Positions 62,172 through 64,000 of a stretch of DNA of 64,000 nt are shown in pieces. The number at the start of each line of letters is the position of its first letter. Within the stretch, counting starts at the first letter, position 1. The translations under genes and the position numbers were made by a program. Origin of the DNA: Cellulomonas denverensis (GTDB taxonomy: Bacteria > Actinomycetota > Actinomycetes > Actinomycetales > Cellulomonadaceae); the NCBI RefSeq assembly GCF_012396125.1, contig NZ_JAAXOX010000005.1, forward strand, positions 62,001 through 126,000, read 5' to 3'. The notes beneath the pieces are model-generated. The model was given only the letters and a program-made list of their open reading frames with translations, was not told the DNA's origin and searched no databases.

Positions 62172-63902
62172 GTGGCTACGACTGGTTTCTGCGTGAACAC
62201 GACCCAGGTCGTCTCGATCGGGCACCGTGTGCGGTCGCTGGCTGAGAACGCGGACATTGACCTGCCTCGGGGGCTGGTCGGCTGTGGGTCGGTCGGTGTG
62301 GCTGGTGCGTGGGACCAGGTGCTGGTGACCGCGACCCGGGTGTACCACCGCGAGCTGCTGCCCAATCTGGGCATGTGGGGCGCCGTTGTCGTTGCGGCCG
62401 GGCAGTGGGCCGAGGCCAGGGACGCCGCTCTGGCTTCGGCGACCGGGACCGGGCACGCACCAGCGGTCCCCGATCTGGCAACCGATGGCCCGTGGCTGTC
62501 CCATCCGGTCTTTGCCGGGGGGACGGGTGCCGGGCTGTGCTGGGTGCCGGGCAGCCCTGGGCTCGGGACGTTCGGCGACACCTGCAGCACCGCGGCGTGG
62601 TTCCACCGCCTGGCGGACCTCGCCGGTGACGTGGCCTGGCGGTTCGAGGAGCAGATAGCCGCATTCGGGGAAGCGTGGACCGGTGACCTGGGTGCGGGTC
62701 TGTGCCAGATGGGGCGGCGTCTTTGTCAGCCGTTGCGCCGGTTCGCCGAGTTGATGGCACTCGCCCAGCCGGCCGCGGACCTGCACCGGTATGCGCAGAC
62801 GGTCGAGGACATCGCTCAGAGCGCCGCGCAGGTGCGCGAGGGGCAGGCTGAGGCGCTGGCGATCATGGGCGCTGCGAGGAGTTCCCTGGACGACTTCGCC
62901 CGGATCGAGCGCTCGACGTCACTGACGACCAGCCAACTCGAGGAACAACGCCGCCTGCTGGTGCGCCACGGGCGCGCCGAGGACGAACTGTCTTCCCTCG
63001 CCCGGACGATGGACCGGTTGGACGAGGAACGCCGCCAGGCCGACACCGCGATCACGCAGATCGCCTGGCGACTGGCGGACGAGATCGCGAGCCTCGGCGT
63101 GGTTCCGGCGGCTGCTCCGAGCGCCGGCGGCACCACCACCGGTGTGAAAGGCACCGTCGTCCCGGCCGCGTACTCGACGGCCGCACCGGTCGCGGCGTCC
63201 GGCACGGTGGAGCCCTACCCGGACGGGCTCGGTCCGATGGGTCCGGCGCGCTGCCCCGAGTGGATCGAGTCCACCCCGCTGCCGCATGACGCGGGCGCCG
63301 GGGAGTTCGATTCGCGGCCGTGGACGCCCGCCGACTGGGCCAACTGGTGGGCGGCCTTCCTCGCGGCCACCGGTGCCGCGTTCACGGGGTTGCCGCGCGC
63401 CGGGAACCACCTGCTGCACTACCTGGAGGGCAGCGGGGAGGACGTCATCCTGCCCGTGGAGACGATGCTGGCGGAGTCCGCGAGCTTCCTCAATGACGTC
63501 GTCGAGTACCGGAAGGCCCTGGTAGCGCAGGCGATCCGGCTCGCCGGCCAAAGCGGTGCCACAAGCGCCGTCACGTTCCCCGTGCGTTCCGAATGGCGTG
63601 GGTTCACCTTCGACTCGACTGACGACCGCGACTGGTACCTGGCCGTGGGTTCTCTGAACTACGCGATCACCGGCGACATCACCGTGTATCCACCCTCACC
63701 CGGATCCTCGGAATGGATCTACACGATCAACTACCAGGTTTCGGTGGACGACCGCTACAACTGGGACGCGGGCAAGGCAACGCCCGTCGCCGGGACCACC
63801 ATCAAGGACAGCGACCTGGCCGCGTTACACCTGGCCGGGTTCGCTCAGGAGTTCGACATGCACGGCACGTCGGAGATGATGACGAAGACCGGTGTCCGAT
63901 GA
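62172..63902 (+). CDS. Large hypothetical protein, possible secreted effector
   Basis: I do not recognise a named family. The 576-residue protein has no signal peptide. Residues about 1-310 are mainly helical, with a likely coiled coil around 250-305 (LEEQRRLLVRHGRAEDELSSL). A Pro/Ala/Thr-rich linker (about 310-365) follows, and then a C-terminal domain (about 460-576) with strands ending in DDRYNWDAGKATPVAG and DLAALHLAGFAQEFDMHG. Helical N-terminus, linker and compact C-terminus resemble ESX-exported toxin-like proteins; that is inference. GTG 62172 has GAGAGG at 9 nt; TTG 62151 is an alternative. It overlaps the next gene by ATGA. Confidence 0.6.
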   Translation: MATTGFCVNTTQVVSIGHRVRSLAENADIDLPRGLVGCGSVGVAGAWDQVLVTATRVYHRELLPNLGMWGAVVVAAGQWAEARDAALASATGTGHAPAVPDLATDGPWLSHPVFAGGTGAGLCWVPGSPGLGTFGDTCSTAAWFHRLADLAGDVAWRFEEQIAAFGEAWTGDLGAGLCQMGRRLCQPLRRFAELMALAQPAADLHRYAQTVEDIAQSAAQVREGQAEALAIMGAARSSLDDFARIERSTSLTTSQLEEQRRLLVRHGRAEDELSSLARTMDRLDEERRQADTAITQIAWRLADEIASLGVVPAAAPSAGGTTTGVKGTVVPAAYSTAAPVAASGTVEPYPDGLGPMGPARCPEWIESTPLPHDAGAGEFDSRPWTPADWANWWAAFLAATGAAFTGLPRAGNHLLHYLEGSGEDVILPVETMLAESASFLNDVVEYRKALVAQAIRLAGQSGATSAVTFPVRSEWRGFTFDSTDDRDWYLAVGSLNYAITGDITVYPPSPGSSEWIYTINYQVSVDDRYNWDAGKATPVAGTTIKDSDLAALHLAGFAQEFDMHGTSEMMTKTGVR

Positions 63903-64000
63903 AGCAGCTCGCCTTTCATGCCCTGTTTGCAGCCTGCGTCACCGTGCTCGCCGCCTGCACCCCGGTGGAGCCCTGGCAGTCCAACGGCACCGGGATCGTC
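63899..64000 (+). CDS. Putative lipoprotein, N-terminal part (cut by window edge)
   Basis: The first 34 residues are visible: a lipoprotein signal (MKQLAFHALFAACVTVLAAC) with lipobox LAAC and lipidated Cys20, then TPVEPWQSNG. The gene overlaps the preceding stop by ATGA, so it is co-translated. It could be an immunity or partner protein of the upstream product; that is inference. Confidence 0.6.
   Translation, partial: MKQLAFHALFAACVTVLAACTPVEPWQSNGTGIV

Noticed and set aside
61721..62590. Minus-strand open frame covering the gap 61950-62171
   Set aside because: It runs antisense through two better genes, and no start, ribosome site or motif supports it; a decayed gene fragment in the gap cannot be excluded.

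Overview
This window is chromosomal DNA from a high-GC, Gram-positive actinobacterium. A Micrococcales lineage close to Cellulomonadaceae or its relatives is my inference from gene content, not a species call. Signs include GTG starts for about half of the genes, strong third-position G/C, and actinobacterial families such as SepH, DUF3093, DUF3159, DUF3710, DUF4192, DUF4193, DUF5998, a PknL-type kinase, class II DAHP synthase and an HrdB/SigA-type sigma factor with a long charged N-terminus. I see no tRNA, rRNA, CRISPR array, insertion sequence or prophage.

Left part (1-25.6 kb): the end of a receiver-like protein, trpD, an Lrp-type RAM-domain protein, a DEDDh exonuclease/GIY-YIG protein, a FadD15-like acyl-CoA ligase, ROK glucokinase, a MerR regulator, a lysophospholipid acyltransferase, PPi-dependent phosphofructokinase (pfp) translationally coupled to DAHP synthase (aroG), a PASTA Ser/Thr kinase, a LysM lytic transglycosylase, an Rv2175c-like DNA-binding protein, a polyprenyl synthetase, a lipoprotein and a DUF4192 protein. 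Many follow the order of M. tuberculosis Rv2192c to Rv2173. A complete beta-glucoside PTS module (11.5-18.7 kb) sits inside that block: licT plus a stand-alone EIIB, a full EIIBCA permease, HPr, Enzyme I and a GH1 6-phospho-beta-glucosidase. The 498-bp divergent control region carries two LicT-type RNA antiterminators (RATs), each overlapping a terminator. One faces the permease. The other faces ptsH-ptsI-bglA, so the general PTS proteins appear to be under antiterminator control too.

Middle part (25.7-48.9 kb): a universal stress protein, the primary sigma factor, an SDR, a DUF7455 protein, topoisomerase IV parE and parC in convergent orientation with a double-GNAT protein, a MarR regulator and a lone PIN-like protein between them, an N-terminal-GNAT protein acetyltransferase, DUF5998, a phosphodiesterase-like protein, thymidine kinase, sepH, a TRIC-type channel, suhB, DUF4193, DUF3093, dut, DUF3710, an OB-fold protein, DUF3159 and two TrkA-type proteins. 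This resembles M. tuberculosis Rv2703 to Rv2691.

Right part (49-64 kb): an ABC exporter with a divergent LuxR-type two-component system, a KimA-like potassium transporter, a TrmA-family RNA methyltransferase lacking the Fe-S cysteines, a small charged protein, aconitase behind a 20-bp palindrome, a divergent saccharopine-dehydrogenase-like/TetR pair, and an accessory-looking end with a 576-residue unrecognised protein (possible effector) overlapping the start of a lipoprotein gene cut by the window edge. At least 13 genes have a TANNNT box 6-8 nt before the start codon and no Shine-Dalgarno sequence, so leaderless transcription looks common here.
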